From assembly GCF_014648075.1 (NCBI RefSeq), contig NZ_BMQK01000001.1, positions 124,001-188,000 of the forward strand: a DNA stretch of 64,000 nucleotides. The letters are read 5' to 3'. The translations under genes were made by a program, and so were the position numbers. The notes beneath the pieces are model-generated. The model worked only from the letters and a program-made list of their open reading frames with translations. It ran no database searches and was not told the DNA's origin. Source of the stretch: Streptomyces ruber (GTDB lineage Bacteria > Actinomycetota > Actinomycetes > Streptomycetales > Streptomycetaceae). Numbering within the stretch: position 1 is the first letter of the stretch; every line of letters starts with the position of its first letter. This document shows, piece by piece, positions 1 to 8,580 of this stretch.

Positions 1-180
1 GATGTCGATGTCCGCGAACGTCACGTCGAGCGCGGGCGCGCCCGGCACCCGGCCGTGGGCCCAGGCGTCGAAGACGAAGGTGTCGTTGGGGCAGGGCGAG
101 TACGCGATCCTCAGCGGCTCGGTCGTCAGGGACTCGGCCGGCTGCGGTTCGGCCGGCTGCGGTTCAGTCTGTTCGGTCAT
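1..180 (-). CDS. mqnD: 1,4-dihydroxy-6-naphthoate synthase MqnD (N-terminal part only)
   Basis: Only the first 60 codons lie in the window; the gene runs off the left edge. After an unstructured PQPAE-repeat leader the protein reads RIAYSPCPNDTFVFDAWAHG, the signature N-terminus of MqnD, which releases 1,4-dihydroxy-6-naphthoate from cyclic dehypoxanthinyl futalosine in the futalosine route to menaquinone. The ATG at 178-180 lies inside the 3' end of mqnB, so the two genes overlap by 17 bp and are read as one transcript. In S. coelicolor mqnB and mqnD are also neighbours. The leader with two PQPAE/PAQPAE units is probably dispensable. Confidence is high on family and low on anything C-terminal. 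Confidence 0.86.
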   Translation of the reverse strand, partial: MTEQTEPQPAEPQPAESLTTEPLRIAYSPCPNDTFVFDAWAHGRVPGAPALDVTFADIDI

Positions 181-985
181 GTGAGGTCCAACGTTCCAGT
201 ACGGGCGTGAGCTTCCCGAAGGCTCCGGTGAGCGCGGCCAGCGCGTCCCCGATGCGCCAGGCGTCCCGGTCGCGGGGGCCGATGGTGTTCGAGACGGCCC
301 GCAGCTCCAGGACGGGCGTGCCGTGCGCGGTGGCGGCCTCGGCGACCCCGAAGCCCTCCATGCCCTCGGCGAGGGCGCGCGGATGGCGGGCGCGCAGCTC
401 GGCGGCGCGCCCGGCGCTGCCGGTCACGGTCGACACGGTCAGTACGGTGCCGATCCGTGCCCCCGTGACCGCCGCGACCTCCCGTACGAGTGAACCCGGC
501 GGACGGTGGTGGACGACGCCGAAGCCCAGCTCGGTGACCGGCAGGAAGCCGCCGGGGGCGTCCGGTGCCTCGGCGCCCAGGTCGGCGACGGTGATCGTGT
601 CGGCGGCGACCAGGGAGCCGAGGGGCGCGTCCGGCTGGAACCCGCCGCCGATCCCGGCGGAGACGACCAGGTCGTACGGTGTCCCGGCCAGGGCCGCGGC
701 GGTCAGCGCGGCGGCCGTGTTCGCGGCGGCGAGGGCGGGGCCGACGCCGGCCGCGAGGAGGTCGTAGCGGACGTACGGGACGCCGTGCGGCTCCTGTGCG
801 CCGCCCGGGCCGGACCGGTCGTCGTCGTACCGGTGCAGGATCGCCGCGGGCAGGGGCACCTCGCGCGCGGGCGCGGGAAACGCCCCTGCCACCGCGTCCC
901 GTTCGACGGGGACGGCGGTGGCGACGAGTACGTGTACGGCGGACGCGGACGTGATCAGGCGTCCTTCTTGAGCTTGAAGGACCAC
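164..985 (-). CDS. mqnB: Futalosine hydrolase MqnB
   Basis: The protein has the nucleoside phosphorylase/hydrolase fold: HVLVATAVPVERDAV near the N-terminus, the phosphate-loop-like VVSAGIGGGF in the middle, and EGMEGFGVAEAA, the substrate-binding Met-Glu region, near the C-terminus. MqnB cleaves futalosine to hypoxanthine and dehypoxanthinyl futalosine. Together with the overlapping downstream mqnD this defines futalosine-route menaquinone synthesis. The start is not settled. No ATG precedes the conserved HVLVATAV core. The nearest accepted start is GTG at 985, which overlaps the upstream lipoprotein gene by 31 bp; a CTG at 958 right at the upstream stop would also fit. Family assignment is firm, the first few residues are not. 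Confidence 0.85.
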   Translation of the reverse strand: MVLQAQEGRLITSASAVHVLVATAVPVERDAVAGAFPAPAREVPLPAAILHRYDDDRSGPGGAQEPHGVPYVRYDLLAAGVGPALAAANTAAALTAAALAGTPYDLVVSAGIGGGFQPDAPLGSLVAADTITVADLGAEAPDAPGGFLPVTELGFGVVHHRPPGSLVREVAAVTGARIGTVLTVSTVTGSAGRAAELRARHPRALAEGMEGFGVAEAATAHGTPVLELRAVSNTIGPRDRDAWRIGDALAALTGAFGKLTPVLERWTSHDRTD

Positions 986-1428
986 AGTCCGGTGACCTTG
1001 TCCTCGCCCTCGCGGACCGAGACGACCGTCGTGTTGCCCTGCGCACCGTACTGGGCGTTGAAGAAGACACTGCCCGGGATGGTGCGGTACGTCTTGGTGC
1101 TGGAGTCGGTCAGCGGCTGACCGTTCATCAGGATCGTCCAGCCCTCGTCCGCGATCTTCGGGTCCACGCCGAAGCGGACGGTCTCGTCCGGGTCCACGGT
1201 GATCGACTTCATGTTCGAACCCTGGAGGCACTTCGAGAGCTGGGCGGTGGCGACCGTCTTGCCGTGGCCGTAGCAGTCGGTCTCGGAGCTCACCGAGTCC
1301 GAGCCGACCGTGAGCGTGGCCAGCGGGGTCGGCTTCTCACAGGCCGACAGGGCGAGAAGACCGGCGGAAACGGCGCCGAGAGTGGCGACGGCGCGACGTC
1401 GGCGCGCTTCGGGACGCAGGAAGGTCAT
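955..1428 (-). CDS. DUF2771-type secreted lipoprotein
   Basis: 157-residue protein with an Arg-rich N-terminus, a hydrophobic stretch (AVATLGAVSAGLLALSAC, residues about 13-30) and a lipobox LSAC, so Cys30 is predicted to be lipidated and the rest exposed outside the membrane. The mature part is beta-rich with paired Cys residues (SETDCYGHG and SKCLQG) and a conserved end GLWSFKLKK. It matches what I recall of the actinobacterial family DUF2771, function unknown. It sits directly upstream of, and overlaps, mqnB, so it is probably co-transcribed with the menaquinone genes, but no mechanistic link is visible. The ATG at 1428 is the first of the frame. Confidence 0.8.
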   Translation of the reverse strand: MTFLRPEARRRRAVATLGAVSAGLLALSACEKPTPLATLTVGSDSVSSETDCYGHGKTVATAQLSKCLQGSNMKSITVDPDETVRFGVDPKIADEGWTILMNGQPLTDSSTKTYRTIPGSVFFNAQYGAQGNTTVVSVREGEDKVTGLWSFKLKKDA

Positions 1429-1489
1429 GGCCGAAGGCTATCTGGCGGCCCCTGGGCCGTGACCATGCGGGTACGCGGCGTGCCGCGGA

Positions 1490-2929
1490 TCACGCCACGC
1501 GGTGCCGGACCGTGCCCCCGTGCCGGGCGGAGGCGAGCAGCCCGCGGACGGTGGTGAGCCAGCCGACGGCGACGATCGCGGCGGCCACCGCGAGGCCGAG
1601 GACGCCGTTCAGCGGCAGCGCGATGCCGATGGCGCCGCCCAGCACCCAGGACATCTGCAGCAGGGTCTCGGAGCGGGCGAAGGCGGAGGTGCGGACCCGC
1701 TCGGGGACGTCCCGCTGGATCAGCGCGTCCAGGGACAGTTTCCCGAGGGCCTGCGCGAAGCCGGCGACCGCCCCGAGGCAGGCCACGAGGACGGTGCCGA
1801 AGAAGACGGCGGCCGTGACGGCGACGCCCAGCTCGATCGCGACGACGGTCACGATGATCAGCTCGGGCGCCCGGGAGCGCAGCCACGCCCCGACGGCCGT
1901 GCCCAGCGCGTTGCCCGCGCCCGCGGCGACGCCCACGATGCCGAGGGAGACCGCCGCGCTCTGTCCGGCGATGGGGTGCACGCGCAGCAGGAACGCCAGG
2001 AAGAAGATGAGGAAGCCGGAGAGGCAGCGCAGGGCGGCGTTGGCGGCGAGGGCGTGGGTGACGGCGGTGCCGACGGTGCGCAGGCCCGGGCGCTTCAGCG
2101 TCCCGCTGCGGTGCGGGCCGTGCAGGTGCTCGGCGTCGGCCGCGAGCAGCGCGGTGTCCTCGCCCTTCGCCGAGTCGACGCCGCGCGGCAGCGAGAAGGA
2201 GAGGAAGGTCCCCGCGACGAAGAGCACACAGGCGCCGTAGAGCGGCCAGCGCTCCCCGATCAGCTGCAGCCCGGCCCCCACGGGCGCGGCCGCACCGGTG
2301 GCGAGCAGCCCGCCCAGGGTGACCCGCGAATTGGCCTTGACCAGCGAGAAGCGGGGCGGGAGCAACCGTGGCACCACGGCGCTTCTGACCACCCCGTACG
2401 CCTTCGACGCGACCAGCACGCCGAGCGCGGCCGGATACAGCTCGAGGCCGCCGGTGACGACGGCGGCGGACAGCAGCAGCGCCAGCAGGGCGCGGGCGAG
2501 CATGGCCGTGGCCATGGCCGCCCGGCGGCCGTGCGGTACGCGGTCCAGGAGCGGGCCGATGACGGGGGCGAGCACGGTGAACGGGGCCATGGTGATGGCC
2601 AGGTACAGCGCGACGCGGCCGCGCGCCTCGTCGGTCGGCACGGAGAAGAAGACGGTGGAGGCGAGCGCGACGGTGATCATCACGTCACCGGCGCCGTTGA
2701 CGGCGTGCAGTTCGATCAGCTTGCCGAGACCGGACTCGCCGGCCCCGTGCGCGTGCGTCACCCTGCGGATGCCGCGGGCCGGGCCGGTGACCGGAAAGCG
2801 CAGGGCACGCCCGACGGAGCGGACGGCGCCGCCGACCCGGCCCGGTCCGCCGCCTCGACTGCTTCCCTTGCCGCCACCCCTGGGCCCGCTGATCCCGGTG
2901 GCACTCTGGGTCGACCTCGCGGCTGCCAC
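1490..2929 (-). CDS. MFS transporter
   Basis: About 479 residues. A Ser/Gly/Arg-rich cytosolic N-terminal extension of roughly 70 residues precedes a 12-helix major facilitator core. The loop between helices 2 and 3 carries IGPLLDRVPHGRRAA, an MFS motif-A-like sequence (Gly, Asp, Arg, Gly, Arg-Arg). A His-rich central loop (EHLHGPHRS) separates the two six-helix bundles. Substrate is not predictable; actinobacterial relatives are annotated as generic multidrug-type MFS exporters. I chose GTG at 2929 because upstream codons have no coding character; an ATG nearby is in another frame. It lies 62 bp upstream of the DUF2771 gene on the same strand and is divergent from the DUF3027 gene. Confidence 0.8.
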   Translation of the reverse strand: MAAARSTQSATGISGPRGGGKGSSRGGGPGRVGGAVRSVGRALRFPVTGPARGIRRVTHAHGAGESGLGKLIELHAVNGAGDVMITVALASTVFFSVPTDEARGRVALYLAITMAPFTVLAPVIGPLLDRVPHGRRAAMATAMLARALLALLLSAAVVTGGLELYPAALGVLVASKAYGVVRSAVVPRLLPPRFSLVKANSRVTLGGLLATGAAAPVGAGLQLIGERWPLYGACVLFVAGTFLSFSLPRGVDSAKGEDTALLAADAEHLHGPHRSGTLKRPGLRTVGTAVTHALAANAALRCLSGFLIFFLAFLLRVHPIAGQSAAVSLGIVGVAAGAGNALGTAVGAWLRSRAPELIIVTVVAIELGVAVTAAVFFGTVLVACLGAVAGFAQALGKLSLDALIQRDVPERVRTSAFARSETLLQMSWVLGGAIGIALPLNGVLGLAVAAAIVAVGWLTTVRGLLASARHGGTVRHRVA

Positions 2930-3465
2930 CCCGTCATAGTGCCCCGACTTCGGGGGGTGTAGTGCGGTTACCGCGCGGATGGGGGCCGTGAGACGGTGCA
3001 CACCGCCGCACCGGTGCCCCTGACGACGGCACTTGGGCCGCGGCGGATCCCACACGTTCTCCGGTGCGTCGTCCCCGGTTCTCCGGAGGGCCGCCGGGTG
3101 TCCCTCCGGGAGTCACGGAAGCCGCGCGGGGCGGTTTTGCGCCACCGGTCCGTGCCCGGGCCGGGCGGCTCCCCGGTCCGTTCCCTGCCCGGCGGACGTG
3201 CGGAAGCGTACGTCGGGGGTGGGCCCAGAGGCCGGGAGAAGGTAGCGTGCCTAGAACGACCCGGCGGTTGTTCTCGGCCGCGCGCCGCTCCGGCATCCCG
3301 CAGAATGGATGACGTAGGTGCGCCCGAGCGCGATCGGGCGCGGACGTCGACGCGGCCCACCCCCAGTGCCCTCCGCGGCCTGGGAGGTCCCTCAGCCGCT
3401 CCGTCCGCACCCCCGCTCCGCCCGGGGGCGCACTCGTGAGACGGCGTAGGAGAGAAGCGATACCT
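2930..3465. other. Divergent intergenic region, no supported gene
   Basis: This 536-bp gap separates the divergent MFS and DUF3027 genes. Open frames exist on both strands but are Arg/Pro/Gly-rich and have no recognisable domain or convincing Shine-Dalgarno site, so I read them as GC-bias artefacts. It must hold both promoters, but I could not fix a convincing -35/-10 pair. The only clear signal is the GGAGAG ribosome site just before 3466. Confidence 0.55.
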
Positions 3466-4392
3466 GTGAGCGCAGCGACAACGCGAAGCCGCACCCCCGA
3501 CCGTCTGTGCGCAGAGGCCGTCGACCTCGCCCGGGCCGCCGCCGAGGAGGCCGCGGCACCCGGTGTCGTCGGCGAGCACGCGGGGCTGGTGTCCGAGGGA
3601 GACCGTGTTGTCACGCACTTCTTCGAGTGCAAGGAACTGGGGTACAGAGGCTGGCGCTGGGCCGTGACCGTGGCCCGGGCCTCCCGCGCCAAGTACGTCA
3701 CGCTCGACGAGGTCGTGCTGCTGCCCGGCCCCGACGCGCTGCTCGCCCCGGAGTGGGTGCCGTGGAGCGAGCGCCTGCGGCCCGGCGACCTCGGCCCGGG
3801 CGACCTGCTGCCCACCGACGCCGACGACCTCCGGCTGGAACCCGGCTACACCGGCGAGGACGAGCCGCCGCCGAACTCCGCGGTCTCCGAGGAGATGGCC
3901 GCACTGGTGGAGTCGGAGGACGCCGAGGTCACCGACGGGTCGCCGGCCCGCCTGCCGGTCGCGCCCGCGCGCGGCTCGATCGCCGCCGTCGCGGACGAAC
4001 TGGGCATGCGCCGCGCCCGCGTGCTGTCCCGCTACGGGCTGCACACCGCGGCGGACCGCTGGGAGGAGTCGTTCGGCCCGAAGACCGCCATGGCCCAGGC
4101 GGCGCCCGCGACATGCGTCAGCTGTGGCTTCCTCGTACGGATCGGGGGGTCGCTGGGGCAGGCCTTCGGCGTGTGCACCAACGAGTTCGCGCCGGCGGAC
4201 GGGCGGATGGTGTCGCTGGCGTACGGCTGCGGGGGCCACTCGGAGGCGGCGGTCATGCCCAAGCCGCCGCGGCCGGCCCCGCCGGTGATCGACGAGACGA
4301 AGGTGGACCCGTTCCCGCTGCGCCCGGCCCCCGACTCGGGCTCGGTGTCCGTGACGGCGGACGAGTCGGCGGCGGAGCTGGGGCACTCGTAG
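3466..4392 (+). CDS. DUF3027 domain-containing protein
   Basis: 308-residue cytosolic protein matching the actinobacterial DUF3027 family, whose function is unknown. The N-terminal third includes a conserved stretch (THFFECKELGYRGWRWAVTV) and APEWVPWSERLRPGDLGPGDLLP. The C-terminal part contains a CVSCGFLVRIGGSLGQAFGVC segment followed by a third Cys in YGCGG, a possible metal-binding knuckle. An acidic, low-complexity linker sits between. The GTG at 3466 is preferred over an ATG 30 bp upstream because GGAGAG lies about 10 nt before it. It stands alone, divergent from the MFS gene and followed by a 164-bp gap with no gene. Confidence 0.82.
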   Translation: MSAATTRSRTPDRLCAEAVDLARAAAEEAAAPGVVGEHAGLVSEGDRVVTHFFECKELGYRGWRWAVTVARASRAKYVTLDEVVLLPGPDALLAPEWVPWSERLRPGDLGPGDLLPTDADDLRLEPGYTGEDEPPPNSAVSEEMAALVESEDAEVTDGSPARLPVAPARGSIAAVADELGMRRARVLSRYGLHTAADRWEESFGPKTAMAQAAPATCVSCGFLVRIGGSLGQAFGVCTNEFAPADGRMVSLAYGCGGHSEAAVMPKPPRPAPPVIDETKVDPFPLRPAPDSGSVSVTADESAAELGHS

Positions 4393-4556
4393 CGGTGTGG
4401 CGGGGCGGGGCCGGAGAACGCCAGTGCTTCGGCCGGTTCCCGGGCCGCCTCCGCGGAGCCGGGCGGGGCGGCGGTACCTCGGTCGTCAGTGAGGTCCGTC
4501 GGTGACCTCGATCGGGTGGCGAGCCGCGAGCCACAGGCACGGCCCGGCCTGGTGGC

Positions 4557-4814
4557 TCACCACCCCAGATAGGTGAGCTGCAGGACGTAGACGCGTTCGC
4601 TGCGCACCACGATCTGGTACCTGAACATCCCGCCGCGAACGATGACGTCGCCTCCCCTCGGGTCGTCCGTGTCGTGCGCCCGGCCGTGTACGTACAGTGC
4701 TTCGGCCGCCCGTACCAGCTCGGCCGCCTTGCGTTCCACCTCGGCGAGGAACGCGGGCGGCGCTGTGCGGGCGGCTTGTTCCGCGCTGAAGGCGTACTCC
4801 CAGGCCCAGCTCAA
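4557..4814 (-). CDS. RelE/ParE-like small protein, partner in a two-gene module
   Basis: 85-residue protein with the look of a RelE/ParE toxin: an N-terminal WEYAF strand, a long helix ([23 protein letters not shown]) and a C-terminal sheet ending MFRYQIVVRSERVYVLQLTYLGW. The proposed start is TTG, whose bases overlap the TGA of the upstream gene, so translation is coupled. The same architecture recurs at 46279-46539, where the paralogue starts with GTG overlapping the upstream stop in the same way. Toxin function is inference from fold and gene order; the catalytic residues of RelE are not evident. A homolog of unknown role is equally possible. Confidence 0.66.
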   Translation of the reverse strand: MSWAWEYAFSAEQAARTAPPAFLAEVERKAAELVRAAEALYVHGRAHDTDDPRGGDVIVRGGMFRYQIVVRSERVYVLQLTYLGW

Positions 4815-5158
4815 CCTTGTACTGCCTGCATGGCCTCGTCCAGTACGAGGCTCAGCTCCCGAAGGGCTTCCTGCGCGACGGCCGTGTCCTCGTGTTCGAG
4901 ATTGCTGCGGGCACGGGCATGGCGGGCGGCGAGGTCCGGGCGCCGGGCGATCTCGATGTCTCTGGCCCAGGCCAGCACCCAGCTCCGGACCGGGCTGAAG
5001 GACTGCCATTCCACGGCCTTGGCGAAGGCTTCGTCCTTCGTCCGCTGCATCTCCGGCAGCCGTGTGGGGTCCACGACCGCGAGGGCGGCCCGCAGGGCGT
5101 CCGGCGTCTGCTCAGGTCGGGGAAACAGCTCGTGTCCGTGATCGGCCGGTGTGCTCAT
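4811..5158 (-). CDS. DUF6247-type small protein, antitoxin-like partner
   Basis: 115-residue acidic helical protein. The core LFPRPEQTPDALRAALAVVDPTRLPEM, then a segment rich in Trp and Arg (WVLAWARDIEIARRPDLAARHARA) and a C-terminal helix match a Streptomyces family usually labelled DUF6247; I give that number from memory. The paralogue at 45920-46282 shares the same blocks. The ATG at 5158 has GGAGGAC 6-7 nt upstream. The frame is open upstream to 5338, where another strong ribosome site and a glycosyltransferase-like start sit (see the remnant at 5300-5338), so a longer product cannot be excluded. It overlaps the RelE-like gene by 4 bp, the usual layout of an antitoxin-toxin pair. Confidence 0.7.
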   Translation of the reverse strand: MSTPADHGHELFPRPEQTPDALRAALAVVDPTRLPEMQRTKDEAFAKAVEWQSFSPVRSWVLAWARDIEIARRPDLAARHARARSNLEHEDTAVAQEALRELSLVLDEAMQAVQG

Positions 5159-5299
5159 GGTGTCCTCCCGGGCGTGGCCCGGCCAGGTTAGTCGTCCGGG
5201 ACGGCCGGGGTGCCGAAGCGTGGACACGGGGGTGGGTTCTCCCTGGCCGTCCCGGTCAATGGCCATATGGGGTGGCGCGCATACCGGGTGGCTCATTCC

Positions 5300-5338
5300 G
5301 CCGCCTCGTGATCCGGCCGTGACGATCAATATGCGCAT
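5300..5338 (-). pseudogene. Remnant of a glycosyltransferase 5' end
   Basis: An ATG at 5338, preceded at ideal distance by GGAGGAGG, opens with MRILIVTAGSRGGG. MRILIVTAGSRGD is the classic opening of macrolide-type UDP-glycosyltransferases, where the Rossmann nucleotide site begins. After about 12 codons the resemblance stops and the frame runs on, in phase, into the DUF6247-type gene. The simplest reading is a deletion that left only the ribosome site and first codons of a lost glycosyltransferase. A short N-terminal extension of the downstream protein is the alternative. Confidence 0.45.
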
Positions 5339-5440
5339 GAGGTGATCCTCCTCCGGTCGCACGGGACGATCCGCCTCCGGAAAGCGGTTGTTCGCCCGGG
5401 CGCGGTACCTTCATGGCCGATGCGACAGGGAAGGTGAACC

Positions 5441-8400
5441 GTGAGCGACTTCGTGCGGCCGGCGGCCGAGGGTGCGGACCCGTTCGGGACGGCCCGGCTG
5501 CGGCGCGGCGTGCTGGACGCCTGGGCCGCCGCCCCGGCCCGTTTCCGTGAGGACGCGAACGCCGAGGAGGACCTCGTCCTCGGCGGATACCGGGACCGGC
5601 TCGTCGTCGAGCTCGCCCAGAACGCCGCCGACGCCGCCACCCGCGCCGGGGTGCCCGGCCGGCTGCGGCTGACCCTCCGCGACGGCGTCCTCGCCGCGGC
5701 CAACACCGGTGCCCACCTCGACGCGGCCGGCGTCGAGTCCCTGTCCACCCTGCGCGCCTCCGCCAAGCGGGACGCGGAGGACAGCACCGTCGGGCGGTTC
5801 GGCGTCGGGTTCGCCGCCGTGCTCGCGGTGAGCGACGAGCCCGCCGTGGTCGGCCTGCACGGCGGGGTGCGCTGGTCCCTCGCCGAGGCCCGTGACCTGG
5901 CCGCCGACACCGCGCTGGGCAACCCGGGCCTCGGTGACGAGATCCGGCGCCGGGACGGCCACGTACCGCTGCTGCGGCTGCCGTTCGCGGCGGAGGGCAG
6001 CGCTCCCGAGCCGTACGACACCGTGGTCATCCTGCCGCTGCGGGACACCGCCGCCGAGGACCTCGCCGAGCGGCTGCTGCACGCCGTGGACGACGCCCTG
6101 CTCCTCGCCCTGCCCGGCCTTGAGGAGGTCGTCGTCGAGGTGGGGGAGGAGGAGCGGACCCTGCGGCGGAGCGCGCGGGGGAACACGGTGACCGTCGAGG
6201 ACAGCCGCGACGGCGTCACCCACTGGCGTACCACCGCCGCGCACGGCGCGCTCGACCCCGCACTCCTCCTCGACCGGCCGGTCGAGGAGCGGCTGCGCCC
6301 CCACTGGTCCGTCACCTGGGCCGTGCCCGTCGGTGACGACGGCGCGCCGGTCCGGCCCCGCACCGCCCCCGTCGTGCACGCGCCCACGCCCAGCGACGAG
6401 CCCCTCGGCGTGCCCGCCCTGCTCATCGGCTCCTTCCCGCTCGACACCACCCGCCGCCACGCCGCACCCGGCGCGCTCACGGACTTCCTGGTGGAGCGCG
6501 CGGCGGACGCGTACGCCGAACTCCTCGCCGCGTGGCGGCCGGTCACCCCCGGCATCCTCGACCTCGTGCCCGGCCCGCTCGGCAAGGGCGAGCTGGACGG
6601 GGCGCTGCGCCGGGCGGTGCTGGAGCGGCTGCCGCGCACCGCCTTCCTGCCCACCGCCCTCGACCCGGCCGACGACGAGGACCTGCCCGAGGCGCTCCGC
6701 CCGCGCGACGCGGAGGTCGTGGAGGGCGCCGGGGCCGAGACCGTACGGGTGCTCGCCGAGGTGCTGCCCAGCCTGCTCCCCGCCGGCCTGGAACGCCGCG
6801 TCGAGCTGCGCACCCTGGGCGTCCCCCGGGTCCCGCTCACCGAGGCCGTGGACCGCCTCGCGGGGCTGGAGAAGGCGCCCGGCTGGTGGCGGCGGCTGTA
6901 CGACAGCCTCGCCGGGGTGGACCCGGAGCGGCTGTCGGGGTTGCCCGTGCCCCTGGCCGACGGCAGGACCACCATCGGCCCCCGTCAGGTCCTCCTCCCC
7001 ACCGCCGCCTCCGCCGAGGAGGCCGCGACCGAGTCCCTCGCCCGCCTCGGCCTCAAGGTCGCCCACCCGGACGCCGCCCACCCCCTGCTGGAGAAGCTCG
7101 GCGCCCTCCCGGCGACGCCGCGCGCCGTGCTGACCACCCCGCAGGTGCGCGCCGCGGTGGCCGCCTCGCTGGACGACGAGGGCGCCAGCTGGGACATCGA
7201 GGACGGTCTGGACGCCGAGGAACTCGCGGACCTCGTTCTCGCGCTCGTCCGCGACGCCGGCCTCGAACCCGGCGACGAACCCTGGCTCGGCGCCCTCGCC
7301 CTGCCCGACGAGGACGGCGAACTCGCGCCCGCGGGTGAACTCGTCCTCCCCGGCAGCCCCTTCGCGCAGGTCATGCGTGCGGGTGAACTCGCGGCCGTGG
7401 ACGAGGAACTGGCCGCGCGCTGGGGCGAACAGCCCCTGGCGGCCTGTGGCGTCCTCGCCACGTTCGCCCTCGTCCGCGCCACCGACGTCGTCCTCGACCC
7501 CGACGAACTGGAGCCGCGCGACGGCGACTTCGCCGAGCCGGACGACGCCGGGCTGCTCGACGCCGTGGACGTGTGGAGCGAGGACGTCCTCGACCGGCTG
7601 CCGGACACTCCCGTCCCGCCGGTGGCCACGGAGATCGTCGCCGTACGGGACCTGGACCTGGTGGACGACGACCGCTGGCCCGAGGCCCTGGCCCTGCTCT
7701 CCCGCCCGCCGCTGCGCGACGCGCTCACCCAGCCCGTACGGCTGCTGCTGCCGGACGGCACGCACGAGATCGTCCGGCCGTACACGGCGTGGTGGCTGCG
7801 CGGGCACCCGGTGCTCGACGGCCGCCGCCCGGCCGGTCTGCGCGCCGCGGGCGGCGACCCGCTGCTGCGCGGCCTGTACGACGAGGCCGACGCCACCGGC
7901 TTCGACGACGAGCAGGTGCTGCGGGCGCTGGGCGTACGGACGTCGGTGGCCGCGCTGCTGGACGAGCCGGGCGGTGCCGCCGAGCTGCTGGACCGCCTGG
8001 CGGACCCGGAGAGGCCCGTGACGGCGCCCCAGCTGCACGCCCTGTACGGCGCGCTGGCCGACCTCGACCCCGAGCAGGTGACCCTGCCGGACGAGCTGCG
8101 GGCCGTGCGGGACGGCGAGGTCGTCGTCGTGGACGCGGCGGACGCGGTGGTCGTCGACTCGCCCGACCTGCTGCCCTTCACGGACGGGGTGCCGCTGCTG
8201 CCCGTACGGCCGGCGCGGGCCGCCGAGCTCGCGGAGCTGTTCCAGGTGCGGCGGCTGAGCGAGTCCGTGACGGGCGAGGTGACCTCCGAGGGCACGGAGC
8301 ACGAGGTACCGGAGTCCGTGCGGGTCCTGCTCGGCCCGTCGACCCCGGCGTCGTACGTCGAGCACGAGGAACTGATCGTGGGCGGGGTGGAGCTGGACTG

Positions 8401-8563
8401 GCGCCGCACCCGCGACGGCGTGCTGCACGCGGCCACGCTGGAGGGCGTCGCGGCGGGCCTGGCCTGGGCGGCCGGGCAGTGGCCGCGCCGCTTCGAGGTG
8501 GCGGCGCTGCTGGAGGACCCGTCGCGCACGGAGGAGCTGGCGCGGGACCGCTGGTTCGACTGA
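5441..8563 (+). CDS. Large sacsin/Hsp90-type HATPase-domain protein
   Basis: 1040-residue cytosolic protein. Residues about 35-150 form a GHKL ATP-binding domain of the sacsin N-terminal/Hsp90 type: an N-box helix LVVELAQNAADAATRAGV with the key Glu and Asn, a GVLAAANTG strand, and the G-rich lid VGRFGVGFAAVLAVSD. The remaining ~850 residues are helical, Leu/Asp/Glu-rich and lack a recognisable enzyme domain. Such proteins occur throughout Streptomyces as sacsin N-terminal ATP-binding-like proteins of unknown role; chaperone-like action is inferred from the fold. The GTG at 5441 follows AGGGAAGG. It is convergent with the P-type ATPase gene, with 17 bp between stops. Confidence 0.82.
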   Translation: MSDFVRPAAEGADPFGTARLRRGVLDAWAAAPARFREDANAEEDLVLGGYRDRLVVELAQNAADAATRAGVPGRLRLTLRDGVLAAANTGAHLDAAGVESLSTLRASAKRDAEDSTVGRFGVGFAAVLAVSDEPAVVGLHGGVRWSLAEARDLAADTALGNPGLGDEIRRRDGHVPLLRLPFAAEGSAPEPYDTVVILPLRDTAAEDLAERLLHAVDDALLLALPGLEEVVVEVGEEERTLRRSARGNTVTVEDSRDGVTHWRTTAAHGALDPALLLDRPVEERLRPHWSVTWAVPVGDDGAPVRPRTAPVVHAPTPSDEPLGVPALLIGSFPLDTTRRHAAPGALTDFLVERAADAYAELLAAWRPVTPGILDLVPGPLGKGELDGALRRAVLERLPRTAFLPTALDPADDEDLPEALRPRDAEVVEGAGAETVRVLAEVLPSLLPAGLERRVELRTLGVPRVPLTEAVDRLAGLEKAPGWWRRLYDSLAGVDPERLSGLPVPLADGRTTIGPRQVLLPTAASAEEAATESLARLGLKVAHPDAAHPLLEKLGALPATPRAVLTTPQVRAAVAASLDDEGASWDIEDGLDAEELADLVLALVRDAGLEPGDEPWLGALALPDEDGELAPAGELVLPGSPFAQVMRAGELAAVDEELAARWGEQPLAACGVLATFALVRATDVVLDPDELEPRDGDFAEPDDAGLLDAVDVWSEDVLDRLPDTPVPPVATEIVAVRDLDLVDDDRWPEALALLSRPPLRDALTQPVRLLLPDGTHEIVRPYTAWWLRGHPVLDGRRPAGLRAAGGDPLLRGLYDEADATGFDDEQVLRALGVRTSVAALLDEPGGAAELLDRLADPERPVTAPQLHALYGALADLDPEQVTLPDELRAVRDGEVVVVDAADAVVVDSPDLLPFTDGVPLLPVRPARAAELAELFQVRRLSESVTGEVTSEGTEHEVPESVRVLLGPSTPASYVEHEELIVGGVELDWRRTRDGVLHAATLEGVAAGLAWAAGQWPRRFEVAALLEDPSRTEELARDRWFD

Positions 8564-8580
8564 GCACCCGGTACCCGGGG

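Noticed and set aside
2996..3439. Overlapping small frames in the 2930-3465 gap
   Set aside because: No ribosome site and no recognisable sequence; Arg/Pro/Gly-rich.
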